64,000 nt of DNA from Haliea sp. E1-2-M8 (GCF_030649675.1 NZ_JAUTDR010000008.1:62001-126000); one strand, 5' to 3'; numbered from the stretch's first letter, positions 36,194 to 46,319 are shown. Program-made: numbers and translations. The notes: a model not told the origin generated them from the letters alone.

Positions 36194-36469
36194 TCAGCTG
36201 ATCATTTCGTTGAGGTAGCGCTCCACTTCCGCCTTGAGGGGCCTCTGGAAAGCCGAAGCCAGCAGGCCCAGCCGCACCGAGACATCCACTACCCCGTCGT
36301 GAAAGGACAGCAGGCCATCGATACCGCCGCCCTTGATATGAACGCTGTCACCTTCCCAGCGCGAGCGCACGCCGTGCTCATCCTGCAGCCGGTCCGCCAG
36401 CCGCTGGGCTGCCTGCCGCAGCTCTTCCTTGGGCATGGTGTAGGGTTTGCTGAGCCGGAATCCAGCCAT
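36194..36469 (-). CDS. Polyhydroxyalkanoic acid system family protein
   Basis: 91 residues from ATG 36469. A compact alpha/beta protein with LADRLQDEHGVRSRWEGDSV, HIKGGGIDGLLSFHDGVVDV and VRLGLLASAFQRPLKAEVE, matching the PHA_gran_rgn family (TIGR02610), small proteins often encoded near polyhydroxyalkanoate genes. The role is not established. It follows the EamA gene after 35 bp and converges on the AraC gene. A PHA link is supported by the phasin cluster at 45.7-47.6 kb, though no synthase is in the window. Confidence 0.75.
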   Translation of the reverse strand: MAGFRLSKPYTMPKEELRQAAQRLADRLQDEHGVRSRWEGDSVHIKGGGIDGLLSFHDGVVDVSVRLGLLASAFQRPLKAEVERYLNEMIS

Positions 36470-36504
36470 GGTTGCTGCGCCTGTCAGGTTTTGCCAGACA
36501 CAGA

Positions 36505-37380
36505 TTAGCCCGTACCCCGGCGCATGACCAGCCAGTTTCCCGCCAGCACCAGGGCAAAGCCGGCCAGGCCCAGCAGGGTCCACTGGTAACCCTCGAACAG
36601 GGTGGAGATAAGCAGGGCGACCACGGGGAACAGGAGCGAGCTGTAGGCGGCCCGATCCGGGCCGATATTGCCAATCAGGGTGACATAGGCCCAGAACCCG
36701 ACCACCGAACCAAACACCGCCAGGTAGAACAAAGACCCCATATAGGTAAAGTCCCAGTCCACCGTAATGGGGGCGCCGGTCAGCAGCGCAGACCCATACA
36801 GTGCGAGCGCGCCATAGAGCATACCCCAGGCATTGCACACCAACACCGGCAGGCCATTGCGGCTGTTGCGGGCAGCGAAGATATTGCCGAAGGAGGCCAG
36901 GCAGGTGCCGACAAAACACAGCAGCAGGGCGCGAAAGCTGGCGTCGGTGAGGCTGAAGCTCTCCAGCTGAGGCAGGAACACGGCGACCATGCCGACCAGC
37001 CCGATGCCCGCACCCAGGGCCACCATCTTGCTCGTCGGCAGGCGCAGGAAGATCGCGCCGTTGACCATATTCAGGATCACCATGGTGGAAAACACCACCG
37101 CCACCAGGCCGCTGGCCAGTTCCGCAGTGGCGTGGTAGATGAAAATGTAGTTGCCGCTGAACAGACACAGGCCCTGCAGACAGACCATGACATGGTCTCG
37201 CCGGGACAGCGGCAGCAGGCGCCGGCGCAATACCAGGTAGAGAAATATGAGCAGGGCGGCCAGCATGGAGCGGTGGGCGATGGACACGATCGGCGCCACG
37301 GTGCCGAGCTGGAACTTGATGGCGATCCAGGTAGAACCCCAGATCACCACCGTGATGGTGTAAAGCAGCAGATTACTCAT
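36505..37380 (-). CDS. EamA/DMT-superfamily transporter
   Basis: 291 residues from ATG 37380. Ten hydrophobic helices in two EamA repeats; TVVIWGSTWIAIKFQLG and AHRSMLAALLIFLYLVL at the start, VFGSVVGFWAYVTLIGNIGP in the second repeat. Such proteins export or import amino acids, nucleotides or other metabolites; the substrate is unknown. It probably shares a transcript with the PHA-system gene. Confidence 0.85.
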   Translation of the reverse strand: MSNLLLYTITVVIWGSTWIAIKFQLGTVAPIVSIAHRSMLAALLIFLYLVLRRRLLPLSRRDHVMVCLQGLCLFSGNYIFIYHATAELASGLVAVVFSTMVILNMVNGAIFLRLPTSKMVALGAGIGLVGMVAVFLPQLESFSLTDASFRALLLCFVGTCLASFGNIFAARNSRNGLPVLVCNAWGMLYGALALYGSALLTGAPITVDWDFTYMGSLFYLAVFGSVVGFWAYVTLIGNIGPDRAAYSSLLFPVVALLISTLFEGYQWTLLGLAGFALVLAGNWLVMRRGTG

Positions 37381-37460
37381 CGGCAGCGGCCAGCCCAAAG
37401 CGCGCACTTTAGCGCATCCGCAGGCCCCGGCCTATGCTGGCGACGGACGCCACCGCGGCA

Positions 37461-38327
37461 TCAACGCTTGATAAACTCGCCCGCGTACCAGTTCAGCATG
37501 GCAATCTTTTCATCCAGCGGCTTGTCGGGCTCCATTTCATAGACGTTGCGGAAGCCGATGATCACGTCGGTGACACCGATGTCCTCCAGTTTGCGGATAC
37601 CAGCCTCGGTAAACGCGTCCTGGCCGGTGGTGTAGACCCGGAACGGACGCTCGTCGGTGCCATGTTCAGCGCGCAGCTCGTGCAGACGACGGATGTAGCC
37701 TTCCAGCTGCTGCATGTCGGCGCCCGCACACATCCAGCCGTCCCCGACCTTGGCTGCCCGGCGCAGCGCCGGCTCCGCGTGCCCTCCAACCAGGATCGGC
37801 GTGGGCGCCGTGGGCACCGGGCACATCTTGATCGCGGGCAGCTTGTGGATCTCGCCGTCATAGCCAAAGAACTCGCCTGTCTCCAGGCCGCGCAGGATAT
37901 CGATCTGCTCATCCAGGCGCAGGCCGCGTTTCTCCCAGGGCACGTCACAGACCGCGAAGTCCTCCTCCCAGGGGCTGATGCCGACACCAAAATCAAAGCG
38001 GTTGTTGGACAGGGCCTGAATACTCTGTACCTGCTTCGCCACGACCGCAACCTGGCGCACTGCCAGCTTGTAGACAAACGTCGCGAAGCGAATTTTCTCG
38101 GTGACCGCCGCCATTGCCGCGACCGCGATCAGGCTCTCCAAAAAGGGCACGCTCTCCAGGAACTCGCGACTACCATCCTTGTTATACGGGTACTTGGAGC
38201 TGGCCTCCTGGGGGTAGCAGATGCTGTCCGGAATGGTAATGCCATCGTAGCCCGCCGCTTCCGCCGCCTGCACCAGGGGCAGGTAGTGGTCGGCATCGCT
38301 CATCCCTATCTGGTAGCTGAATCTCAT
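37461..38327 (-). CDS. LLM-class flavin/F420-dependent oxidoreductase (TIGR03619-like)
   Basis: 288 residues. A luciferase-like TIM barrel: FSYQIGMSDADHYLPLVQAA, LSNNRFDFGVGISPWEEDF, PTPILVGGHAEPALRRAAKVGDGW. Family members use reduced flavin or F420 for monooxygenation or hydride transfer; the cofactor cannot be set from sequence alone, and F420 use in gammaproteobacteria is uncommon. It stands alone, with a 133-bp gap to the divergent hslO remains. Confidence 0.85.
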   Translation of the reverse strand: MRFSYQIGMSDADHYLPLVQAAEAAGYDGITIPDSICYPQEASSKYPYNKDGSREFLESVPFLESLIAVAAMAAVTEKIRFATFVYKLAVRQVAVVAKQVQSIQALSNNRFDFGVGISPWEEDFAVCDVPWEKRGLRLDEQIDILRGLETGEFFGYDGEIHKLPAIKMCPVPTAPTPILVGGHAEPALRRAAKVGDGWMCAGADMQQLEGYIRRLHELRAEHGTDERPFRVYTTGQDAFTEAGIRKLEDIGVTDVIIGFRNVYEMEPDKPLDEKIAMLNWYAGEFIKR

Positions 38328-38541
38328 GCTGTTGCTCCTGTCTGTTGGTTGGTCGGCCGCCCTGTAGCGTCCGCTGCTGTCACTGCCACCACTGTAACCG
38401 CCCGACAGGCGGTGGTCATCGCCCGGTTGAAAATAGCCCAGGCTGGCCTCAAATACTGAACCTAGTACTCTGCCTGCACCAGCATACGTCCCGTTGCCGC
38501 CGCGGGATCAACCAGCCACCTGAATGGATTACACTTGCCCC

Positions 38542-39428
38542 ATGAGCCATGACACCCATGCCGTCAATCCGGCAGCCGACAGCAGCCGCCGCTTCCTGTT
38601 CGAGCAGGCCGATATCCGCGGCGAGATCGTCCAACTGGGCGCCAGCCTGCGCGACATGCTCGCCGTGCACCAGTACGCCCCGGGAGTGCAGCGCCTGCTG
38701 GGGCAATTCCTGGCGGCAGCCACCCTGCTGAGCACAACCCTCAAGTTTGAGGGCCGGCTGATCCTGCAGGCTCGCAGCGGCGGCCAGGTGCCCCTGCTGA
38801 TGGCGGAGTGTAGCAGTGACCTGCAGATACGCGGCATCGCCCGGGGTGCGCAGCTGGCGACCTCCGAGGATTTCGACCAGCTGCTGGCAGACGGCACCCT
38901 GACGATCACCGTTGAGCCGAGCGCTACCAGGGCATCGTGCCCCTGTCCCGACACTCCCTGGCCGCCAGCCTGGATGCCTACTTCGAGCAATCGGAACAGT
39001 TGCAGACCAGGCTCTGGCTGGCGTGTGACGGCCAGTCCGCCGGCGGCCTGCTGCTGCAGCAGCTGCCGGCCCAGGTCAGCCGTGACCCGCAGCTGCGCGA
39101 GCAGCAGTGGCAACATGTCTGCACCCTGGGAGAGACAGTGACCCCCAGCGAACTGCTGCAGCTGCCCCTGGCGGACCTGCTCTACCGGCTCTACCATGAG
39201 GACCCGGTGCGGCTGTTCGATCCGCGCCCGGTCAACTTCCAGTGTAGCTGTTCGTTGCAGCGCAGCCGCAACGCCCTGTCGGCCATAGCCTCCACCGAAC
39301 TGGAGGACATTCTCCGGGAGCAGGGTTGTATTACCGTGGACTGCGAATTCTGCAACCAGCAGTACCGGTTCGAGCGCGAGGATCTGACCGATCTGCTGCA
39401 AGCGGGCCCGGCGCCGACGCTGCATTGA
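38542..39428 (+). pseudogene. hslO: Hsp33 redox chaperone gene with a frameshift
   Basis: Two overlapping reading frames make up one Hsp33. The first (38542 to about 38918) reads FLFEQADIRGEIVQL to DGTLTITVEP; the second (about 38919 to 39428) resumes with ERYQGIVPLSRHSLAASLD and runs to the C-terminal zinc site, CSC in FQCSCSLQRSRN and CEFC in VDCEFCNQQY. The break is at 38917-38921, where the coding phase shifts by a net loss of 1 base modulo 3. Compared with typical Hsp33 (TPSEGERYQG), three residues are also missing, so a deletion of about 10 bp between GAGC repeats would explain it. Everything else, including all four zinc cysteines, is intact. Sequencing error, recent inactivation and recoding are all possible. 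Confidence 0.82.
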
Positions 39429-39465
39429 AGCCCGGCGGAGATCGCCGAATTTTTCTCCCATCTGG

Positions 39466-39494
39466 TTCGCATCGGGGATCGATTCTGACATAAT
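39466..39494 (+). promoter_or_regulatory. Candidate pckA promoter
   Basis: TTCGCA (39466-39471) and CATAAT (39489-39494), 17-bp spacer, 80 bp before the pckA start. Confidence 0.45.
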
Positions 39495-39574
39495 GACGCC
39501 CCCCGAAAGTCCCACAGAGGCCACTCCGCCCCCAAAGGCGGGCTGCAATCAGCAGCTTGAAGACAGGACACGCC

Positions 39575-41134
39575 ATGACCCTTGATATCAACACACCCCG
39601 GGAGTTTATCGACCTGGGTATTGCGCAGCTGGTTGAAGAAGCGCTCAAGCGCGATGAAGGCATTCTGGCGGACAGTGGCGCCCTGCTGGTCACCACCGGC
39701 CACCGCACCGGCCGTTCACCGGCCGACCGCTTCATCGTCCGCGAGCCCAGCACCGAAGACAGCATCGAGTGGGGCCCGGTCAATCGCCCCTTCGACAGCG
39801 AGCGCTTCGATGCCCTGTGGGACGAGGTTGAAGCCTACCTGGGGGAGCGCGACCAGTTCATCTCCCACCTGCACGTAGGCGAGCACAGCGACCACTACCT
39901 GCCGGTCAAGGTTGTCACCGAAACCGCCTGGCACGGCCTCTTCGGCCGCAACATGTTTATCCGCCCCAAGCAGTTCAATGTCGGTCGCAAGCCTGAGTGG
40001 ACCGTACTGAACGCCGCCGGCTTTGTCTGCGCCCCGGAGGATCACGGCACCAACTCCGACGCTATCGTGGTATTGAACTTTGCCCGCCGCAAGGTGTTGA
40101 TCGCCGGCATGAACTACGCCGGTGAAATGAAGAAGGCCATGTTCTCGGTGCAGAATTTTCTTCTGCCGGAGAAGGACGTGATGTCCATGCACTGTTCCGC
40201 CAACGTGGGCGAGGACGGCGACACCACCCTGTTCTTCGGCCTCTCCGGTACCGGCAAGACCACGCTGTCGGCGGATCCCGAACGCTACCTGATCGGCGAC
40301 GACGAGCACGGCTGGGCCAAGGGCTCCGTATTCAACATCGAAGGCGGCTGCTACGCCAAGACCATTGACCTCAGCCAGAAAAACGAGCCGGTGATCTGGG
40401 ACGCCATCCGCTTCGGCGCCATCATCGAAAACGTGGTGCTGGACGACCAGCGCCACGCCGACTACAGCGACACCTCCCTCACCGAGAACGGTCGCTGCTG
40501 CTACCCGCTGGAGCACGTCGCCAAGCGCACCGAGTCCAACGCCGGCGGTGAGCCCAAGTGCGTAATCTTCCTGACCTGTGACGTCTCCGGTGTCCTGCCG
40601 CCGGTCTCGATCCTGTCCAAGGAAGCGGCCGCATTCCATTTCCTCAGCGGGTATACCGCGCGGGTCGGCTCCACCGAACTGGGCGCCGCCGCGGGCATCC
40701 ACCCCACCTTCTCCACCTGCTTTGGCGCGCCCTTCATGCCGCGCCCCGCCAGCGACTACGCCGAACTGCTGATGAAGCGTATCGACGACTTCGGCAGCCA
40801 GGTCTACCTGATCAACACCGGCTGGACCGGCGGCTCCGGCGCACCCGGTGGTACCGGCGAGCGCTTCCCGATCCCGGTTACCCGGGCGATCGTGGCCGCA
40901 GCCCAGAGCGGGGCCCTGCTGAACGCCCCGCTCGAGCATCTGGATATCCTCAACCTGGATTTCCCCACCGCCATCCCCGGCGTCGACCCCAAGTTCGTCA
41001 ACCCGCGCAACAGCTGGGGCGACATCGCCGCCTATGATCAACAGGCCACCAAACTGGCGACCCTGTTCCAGGAGAACATCAGGAAGTTCGACGTCTCCCC
41101 GGCCATCGTCGCCGCGGGGCCGCAGGCGAGCTGA
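39575..41134 (+). CDS. pckA: Phosphoenolpyruvate carboxykinase (ATP)
   Basis: 519 residues from ATG 39575 (AGGA at 39565-39568); the frame extends to a TTG at 39557. Motifs of ATP-type [36 protein letters not shown]-loop [11 protein letters not shown], kinase-2 LIGDDEHGW and [13 protein letters not shown]. It converts oxaloacetate and ATP to PEP and CO2, the entry to gluconeogenesis, and fits growth on fatty acids via the fadBA system. The stop codon falls in the first unit of a threefold 15-bp repeat. Confidence 0.97.
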   Translation: MTLDINTPREFIDLGIAQLVEEALKRDEGILADSGALLVTTGHRTGRSPADRFIVREPSTEDSIEWGPVNRPFDSERFDALWDEVEAYLGERDQFISHLHVGEHSDHYLPVKVVTETAWHGLFGRNMFIRPKQFNVGRKPEWTVLNAAGFVCAPEDHGTNSDAIVVLNFARRKVLIAGMNYAGEMKKAMFSVQNFLLPEKDVMSMHCSANVGEDGDTTLFFGLSGTGKTTLSADPERYLIGDDEHGWAKGSVFNIEGGCYAKTIDLSQKNEPVIWDAIRFGAIIENVVLDDQRHADYSDTSLTENGRCCYPLEHVAKRTESNAGGEPKCVIFLTCDVSGVLPPVSILSKEAAAFHFLSGYTARVGSTELGAAAGIHPTFSTCFGAPFMPRPASDYAELLMKRIDDFGSQVYLINTGWTGGSGAPGGTGERFPIPVTRAIVAAAQSGALLNAPLEHLDILNLDFPTAIPGVDPKFVNPRNSWGDIAAYDQQATKLATLFQENIRKFDVSPAIVAAGPQAS

Positions 41135-41174
41135 GCGCAGCCCGGCTGAGCGCAGCCCGGCTGAGCGCCGCCCG
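41130..41174 (+). repeat. Three tandem 15-bp repeats at the pckA 3' end
   Basis: GCTGAGCGCAGCCCG occurs at 41130-41144 and 41145-41159 identically, and with one change at 41160-41174. The first contains the pckA TGA. It fills the space up to the convergent RND gene stop. Confidence 0.9.
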
Positions 41175-41175
41175 A

Positions 41176-44100
41176 CTAAGCCGCTTCGATCAAATCCTGC
41201 AGGCGCTGCTTGCGATGCAGCAGGCGGGCACCCACCTGCTCGCCCGCCAGATACAGGCAGGGCACCAGCAGCAGGGTGACGAAGGTTGCGAACAGCACGC
41301 CGAACGCCAGGGAGGTCACCATCGGAATCAGGAACTGGGCCTGTACACTGGTCTCGGCCATGATCGGCAGCAGGCCCACGAAGGTGGTGAGTGAGGTCAG
41401 GATAATGGGGCGAAAGCGGTCCTCGCCGCCCTGCAGCAGTGCCTTCAGCACCGGATGCCCGGCGTCCCGCAGCTGGTTGATGCGGTCAATCAGCACCAGG
41501 TTGTCATTGACCACCACCCCGGCACAGGCGATCACCCCGAGGAAGGAAAACATGCTCACCTGCCAGTTAAGAATCAGGTGGCCAAAAATCGCCCCCATAA
41601 CGCCAAAGGGGACGGCCGTCAGCACCAGCAGGGGCTGGAAATAAGAGCGGAACGGCACCGCCATCAGGGCGTAGATCACCAGCATCGCCAGCACCAGGTA
41701 CTTCAGCATGGCATTGAGGAAGTCGGACTCTTCCTGCAGCTCCCCGTCCAGGGCCAGGCTGAGCCCGGGATAGCGCTGCTGCCAACCCGGCAGGTGGTCG
41801 CGCAGAATGGCGTTGACTACCGCGCGCGGCTCCACGCTGCCAGCCGATACTTCGGCGGACACCTCCAGGGTACGCTTGCGATCCAGGCGATCAATACTGA
41901 GGTATCCGGGCTCATAGCGGATCTCGGCCACAGTGGCGAAGGGCACTTGCTCCCCGGCAGGGGTCCGCACCCGCATTTCGTTGAGGTTGTCAACGGAGAG
42001 GCGCTCGGCCTCGGGATAGCGCACCATGACCCGCACATCCTCACGGGTCCGGGGAATGCGCTGCACCTCCGCGCCGTAGAATGCCTCCCGCACCTGGCGG
42101 GCGAGATCGGCCAGCGTAATACCCAGGTTCTCCGCCGCCGGCTTCAGCCCCAGCACGATCTCCTCCTGGGGGTCCTGCAGGCTGTCGTTGATATTGTAGA
42201 CCCCGGGATACGACTGCAGCACCTTCCGTACTTCGGCGGCAACGGTGATCAGGTCTTCCAGGGACGCGGCTGCAGCGACCAGGCGGATGGGCTTGCCCAT
42301 CTCGTTGATGGTGTAATCCATCTGGAAATCCTGCACCGGCGGCAGCTCGCCGATGGTCTCGCGCCAGCGGTCCGCAAGCTCGCGGGTATCAATGTCGTCG
42401 GAAATGGTCTCAATAATCACCCTGATTACATTGGCCTCTCCGCTGGAGTCGATGTTGCCGATGGCGGGGCCAAACGCGGTCAACTCAGGGCTCCCGTTGT
42501 ATTCGTGCTTCAGCTGCAGCGCCGCCGACTCCACCTGCCGCAGCACCTTCAGGGTGTCGCCAAAGGCGCCCCCTTCGGGCAGCTCGATCTCGGCGATCAC
42601 GTAATCGGAATTGATCGAGGGGAAAAACGCCGAGCGCAACCAGCCGCCGCCATAGAGGGCCAGACTGACCAGCAGCAGGCTGAGGAAGAGCGCCGCGACC
42701 AGCAGGTAGTGGCGCAGGCAGAGGGCCAGGAATGGCCGGTAGCGCTGCCTGGCAAAGTTCGTCATGCCGTCGGCAAAGCGCAGGCGCACGGTCTCTACCC
42801 GGCGCATGAACGCAAACCGGCTGGGCTTTACCGGTGGCATGTGGGCCAGGTGCGGGGGCAGGATCAGCAGGCACTCCAACAGCGACAGCGCCAGGGCAAT
42901 GATGACCACCGTGGGGATGGCAACAGCGGCCTGGGCCATGTCTCCCGGCATGAAGAACATGGGGACAAAGAAGATCATGGTGCTGACCACTGCGTAGATA
43001 ACGGGCTTGAGCACCGCCTGGGTACCGTTGATAGCCCCGGCGAGGCCGCGCTCTCCCGCCACCTGGCGGGCGTGGATGGACTCGCCGACAATAATCGCGT
43101 CATCCACCACAATCCCCAGAATCAACAGGAAGGCGAACAGCGAGATCATGTTGAGACTGGTGCCGGTGTACTGCAGCATGAACAGGGTACCGATAAAGGC
43201 CACGGCTATCCCGACGCAGACCCACATCGCCAGCCGCGGCCGCAGGAACAGCACCAGCACCAGAAATACCAGGAGCAGACCGCCGATACCGTTCTTGAGC
43301 AGGGTGTCCACCCGGCCCTTGAAGGGCACCGAGGAATCCCGCCAGACCGCGAGCTCGACCCCGGGCGGCAGGCGCTTGCGTGTCTCCTCCACCCAGCTGT
43401 GCACCGTTTCGCTGGTGGCCAGGGTGTTGGGGCTGCTGGTCACGAAGACGTGCAGGGTGTGAGAGGGTTTGTCGTTGAAGCGGGTGAGGACATCCATATC
43501 CTCGAAACCGTCGACCACTGTGGCCACATCCCGCAGCAGCACCTGGGTGCCGTCGCGCCGGGTGACAACAGGGATGCGCTCGAACTCGAAGCGGTCGTAG
43601 GCCTGGCCCCGGGTCTGCAGGCGGATGTCACCGCCGGCATCCTTGATCGCACCGGCCGGCAGGTTCAGGGAGGAACTGCGGATGGCCGCGACCACGTCGC
43701 TGAAGGTCAGTCCGTAGCGGCGCAGGGTATACTCGGACACTTCCACCGACACTTCATAGGGCCGCGGCGTTGCCAGCTCCACCACCGAGACGTTGGGCTG
43801 CGACGCGAGATCGTCGCGCAACTGCTCGCCCAGGCGTTTGAGGTCCCGCTCGTTGAGATCACCGGCCAGTGACACCGCCGCCATGTAGTGCCTGAAGGCC
43901 AACTCGGTCACGATCGGCCGCTCGGCTTCAACCGGGAAGGTATTGATAGCATCGACCCGGGTCTTGATTTCCGCCGTCAGCCGCTGCATGTCGTAGCCGG
44001 GCTCCGCCTCTACCACCACGGTGCCGATGCCTTCCCGGGCGGTGGCGCGAATCTCCTTGATACCGCTGAGATCGTGGATCGCCTCCTCGATACGGACGCA

Positions 44101-44292
44101 GATCTGTTCCTCTACTTCCTTCGGCCCGGCCCCGGGATAGGCCAGGGCAATGCTCACCCGGTTGAGCTCAAAGGTCGGGAAGAACTGTTTCTCCAGGGCC
44201 GGCACGCCCAGCACCCCGCCCACCAGCAGAAACAGCATCAGCAGGTTGGCCGCGATCGGGTTGTGGATGAACCAGCGAATAGGGCCGCCCAC
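41176..44292 (-). CDS. RND-family efflux permease (AcrB-like)
   Basis: 1038 residues, the normal RND length. N-terminal helix WFIHNPIAANLLMLFLLVGG, FPTFELNRVSIALAYPGAGP periplasmic start, and the transmembrane helix-4 motif LILGIVVDDAIIVGESI with the paired Asp residues of the proton relay; large periplasmic loops repeat in both halves. It couples proton entry to export of drugs or lipophilic compounds through a tripartite pump. The adaptor gene lies 2 bp upstream; no outer-membrane factor gene is adjacent, so a separate TolC-like protein is expected. Confidence 0.93.
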   Translation of the reverse strand: MGGPIRWFIHNPIAANLLMLFLLVGGVLGVPALEKQFFPTFELNRVSIALAYPGAGPKEVEEQICVRIEEAIHDLSGIKEIRATAREGIGTVVVEAEPGYDMQRLTAEIKTRVDAINTFPVEAERPIVTELAFRHYMAAVSLAGDLNERDLKRLGEQLRDDLASQPNVSVVELATPRPYEVSVEVSEYTLRRYGLTFSDVVAAIRSSSLNLPAGAIKDAGGDIRLQTRGQAYDRFEFERIPVVTRRDGTQVLLRDVATVVDGFEDMDVLTRFNDKPSHTLHVFVTSSPNTLATSETVHSWVEETRKRLPPGVELAVWRDSSVPFKGRVDTLLKNGIGGLLLVFLVLVLFLRPRLAMWVCVGIAVAFIGTLFMLQYTGTSLNMISLFAFLLILGIVVDDAIIVGESIHARQVAGERGLAGAINGTQAVLKPVIYAVVSTMIFFVPMFFMPGDMAQAAVAIPTVVIIALALSLLECLLILPPHLAHMPPVKPSRFAFMRRVETVRLRFADGMTNFARQRYRPFLALCLRHYLLVAALFLSLLLVSLALYGGGWLRSAFFPSINSDYVIAEIELPEGGAFGDTLKVLRQVESAALQLKHEYNGSPELTAFGPAIGNIDSSGEANVIRVIIETISDDIDTRELADRWRETIGELPPVQDFQMDYTINEMGKPIRLVAAAASLEDLITVAAEVRKVLQSYPGVYNINDSLQDPQEEIVLGLKPAAENLGITLADLARQVREAFYGAEVQRIPRTREDVRVMVRYPEAERLSVDNLNEMRVRTPAGEQVPFATVAEIRYEPGYLSIDRLDRKRTLEVSAEVSAGSVEPRAVVNAILRDHLPGWQQRYPGLSLALDGELQEESDFLNAMLKYLVLAMLVIYALMAVPFRSYFQPLLVLTAVPFGVMGAIFGHLILNWQVSMFSFLGVIACAGVVVNDNLVLIDRINQLRDAGHPVLKALLQGGEDRFRPIILTSLTTFVGLLPIMAETSVQAQFLIPMVTSLAFGVLFATFVTLLLVPCLYLAGEQVGARLLHRKQRLQDLIEAA

Positions 44293-44294
44293 GG

Positions 44295-45485
44295 TCAGCG
44301 ATCCGCCCCGGCGACGCGCGCCACTTCCTGCGCCTCTACCCGCATACCCGCAACCATGATGGTGGGCTCGCGAACGATCACCCGGTCACCCCGCTGCAAG
44401 CCCTGCACCCAGACCCGGCCGGCCTCACTCTGCAGCACACTGACCGCGCGATTCACCACCTGCTGACGACTGTCCACCAGCATCACCGCGGTGTCACTGC
44501 GCAACGCCGACCGGGGCAGGCTGCTCACCCCTTGCAGGGTGCGACCGGCGACGGTGGCGCTGACGAACATGCCCGGTACCAGCGGCGGCCGTTCGCCCCC
44601 GGGGCCGCGGGCAAAGGGTTCCCGAACTTCGGCCACCGCGTACAACACACGGCTGTCCTCGTCGATATTGGCATCGGTGCGCACGATCCGCCCCTGCCAC
44701 TCCCAGTCGCGATTGCCGAAAGTGGCGCGCAGGGTGACCGCGGGCAGCTCCACCGCGTCGTCGCCCCGGTAGTGCAGGGGCAGGTCCAGCAGCGCCACCT
44801 GGCCATCGGTCAGCGGCAGCCTGACTTCAACCGCATCCGTCGCGTAGACCCTGGCGATACGGGTACCGGGGGTGACGTACTGGCCGACATCGACGAATTT
44901 TTCACTGATGCGGCCATTGAAGGGGGCGGCAATGCGGGTACGCTCCAGATCCAGTACCGCTGCTTCCAGGTCCGCTTGCGCCGCCTTCAGGGCCGCCCGG
45001 GCGGAGGCCAGTTGGGGTTCGCGCAGGAACAGGGCATTGGCTGCGGGGCTTCCCAGGTCGCGCCACTCCCGTTTTGCCTGCAGGGCTGCGCCTTGCTCTT
45101 CGGCCACTCGCTGCTCTGCCGCCGCCACCTGGGACGCGGCCCGGGCGATGGCGAAGCGGTAGTCGACATCCTCGATAGCCACCAGGGGATCATCCTCACG
45201 GAAGAAGCTGCCGGCAGCAAAATCAGGCGCCACGAATTCCACCCTGCCCGCGACCCGGCTTACCAGGTCAATCGCGAGCACCGGGCGTACAGTACCCTGG
45301 GTGGTTACATCCAGCGCCAGCGGCCGGGGCTCGACGCTGACCACATCCACCAGGGGCACCGCCTCTGCAGGCAAGGGCTCGGGTTCAGGTTCCGGCTTGC
45401 CCACCAGCAGACCCCAGGACAGCAGGAACCCCAGCCCGATAACCACGGCTGTCGCCAGCACTGAGCGCGAAATTTTCAATGACAT
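44295..45485 (-). CDS. RND efflux periplasmic adaptor (membrane fusion protein)
   Basis: 396 residues. An N-terminal signal-anchor (ATAVVIGLGFLLSWGLLVG), barrel/lipoyl halves VTTQGTVRPVLAIDLVSRVAGRVEFVA and IAAPFNGRISEKFVDVGQYV, and a coiled-coil hairpin between (AASQVAAAEQRVAEEQGAAL). No lipobox Cys is seen, so it is membrane-anchored by the helix. It links the permease encoded 2 bp downstream to an outer-membrane channel. First gene of a two-gene operon. Confidence 0.9.
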   Translation of the reverse strand: MSLKISRSVLATAVVIGLGFLLSWGLLVGKPEPEPEPLPAEAVPLVDVVSVEPRPLALDVTTQGTVRPVLAIDLVSRVAGRVEFVAPDFAAGSFFREDDPLVAIEDVDYRFAIARAASQVAAAEQRVAEEQGAALQAKREWRDLGSPAANALFLREPQLASARAALKAAQADLEAAVLDLERTRIAAPFNGRISEKFVDVGQYVTPGTRIARVYATDAVEVRLPLTDGQVALLDLPLHYRGDDAVELPAVTLRATFGNRDWEWQGRIVRTDANIDEDSRVLYAVAEVREPFARGPGGERPPLVPGMFVSATVAGRTLQGVSSLPRSALRSDTAVMLVDSRQQVVNRAVSVLQSEAGRVWVQGLQRGDRVIVREPTIMVAGMRVEAQEVARVAGADR

Positions 45486-45702
45486 GGGACACCTGACTGT
45501 TCGGGGCTACCGGGGTGCGAGGGTGGGCCGCACCCTGTACCAAGCATCATACCGGATCCGGACAAAGATACGCAGGGGTTGCCGCCGCGGATGGTCGAAC
45601 CGGGAATTTGTCGCTTCTAGTAGGAACATTCTAATTTTACTCCCTACACTCGCTCCATCTGGTGTTGCTTTACACCGATTTTCTCAAGCAAGGAGTACTG
45701 AC

Positions 45703-46281
45703 ATGGCTGACGAAAACACCACTTCTGAAACCACAACCGCCGCCACTGGTAGCAAAACTGCACCGAAGCGGGCCTACACCAAGCGCAAGGCCGCCCCGAA
45801 GACCGCAGCCGCCCGCAAGGCACCTACACGCCAGCGCGCCCCGAGCAAGTCGGCAGCCGTAAAGACGGTCGAAAAGGTGGAAACCAAAGCGCGTACCTAC
45901 AAGCGTCGCGCCACCAAGGCCGCCACTGCCTACGAGCGTGATGCAGAGAAAGCCGCCAACAAGCTGTCCAACCGCGCTCGCACCGTGAGCCGCAACGCCT
46001 TTCTCGCCAGCCTCGGCTTTTACGGCAAGGCCTATGACGAAATGCAGGCCCGCCTCGACCGTCTCCAGACCCGCCTGGACGCACGCGGCAAGGCCGCCAA
46101 TGTCGCCTACGCGGAACTGGTCAAGCGCGGCAGCAAGGTCGAGGACGATGCCTGGAGCCTGATCACCGACCTCGAACTGGACGCCATGAAGGATCGCAAG
46201 AAGCTGGATGCCAGGCTGGCAAAGGCCCGTGCCCGCTTCAACGAGCTGCGTTCCTCAGTCGGTTTCCGCTCGGCTGCCTGA
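45703..46281 (+). CDS. Phasin-like protein with histone H1-like N-terminus
   Basis: 192 residues from ATG 45703 with AGGAG at 45691-45695. Residues 1-85 are Lys-, Ala-, Thr- and Pro-rich (KRAYTKRKAAPKTAAARKAP), resembling the DNA-binding tail of PhaF, but placed at the N-terminus. The rest is helical with a phasin-like core, ARTVSRNAFLASLGFYGKAY, then KRGSKVEDDAWSLI. Phasins coat polyhydroxyalkanoate granules; PhaF-type tails bind DNA and help segregate them. Clustered with a second phasin and a PhaD-like regulator. The granule role is inferred. Confidence 0.78.
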   Translation: MADENTTSETTTAATGSKTAPKRAYTKRKAAPKTAAARKAPTRQRAPSKSAAVKTVEKVETKARTYKRRATKAATAYERDAEKAANKLSNRARTVSRNAFLASLGFYGKAYDEMQARLDRLQTRLDARGKAANVAYAELVKRGSKVEDDAWSLITDLELDAMKDRKKLDARLAKARARFNELRSSVGFRSAA

Positions 46282-46319
46282 GCACCACTTTCTGCTCCCT
46301 GGCAGACAGGGTTAGTTTT

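Noticed and set aside
38905-38930. Programmed ribosomal frameshift in hslO
   Set aside because: No slippery heptamer or downstream structure is evident, and residues conserved in Hsp33 are missing at the junction, which favours a deletion or sequence error.
41455-43872. An 805-codon plus-strand frame inside the RND permease gene
   Set aside because: Antisense to a clear full-length RND transporter; the His/Gln/Gly-rich product has no family features.
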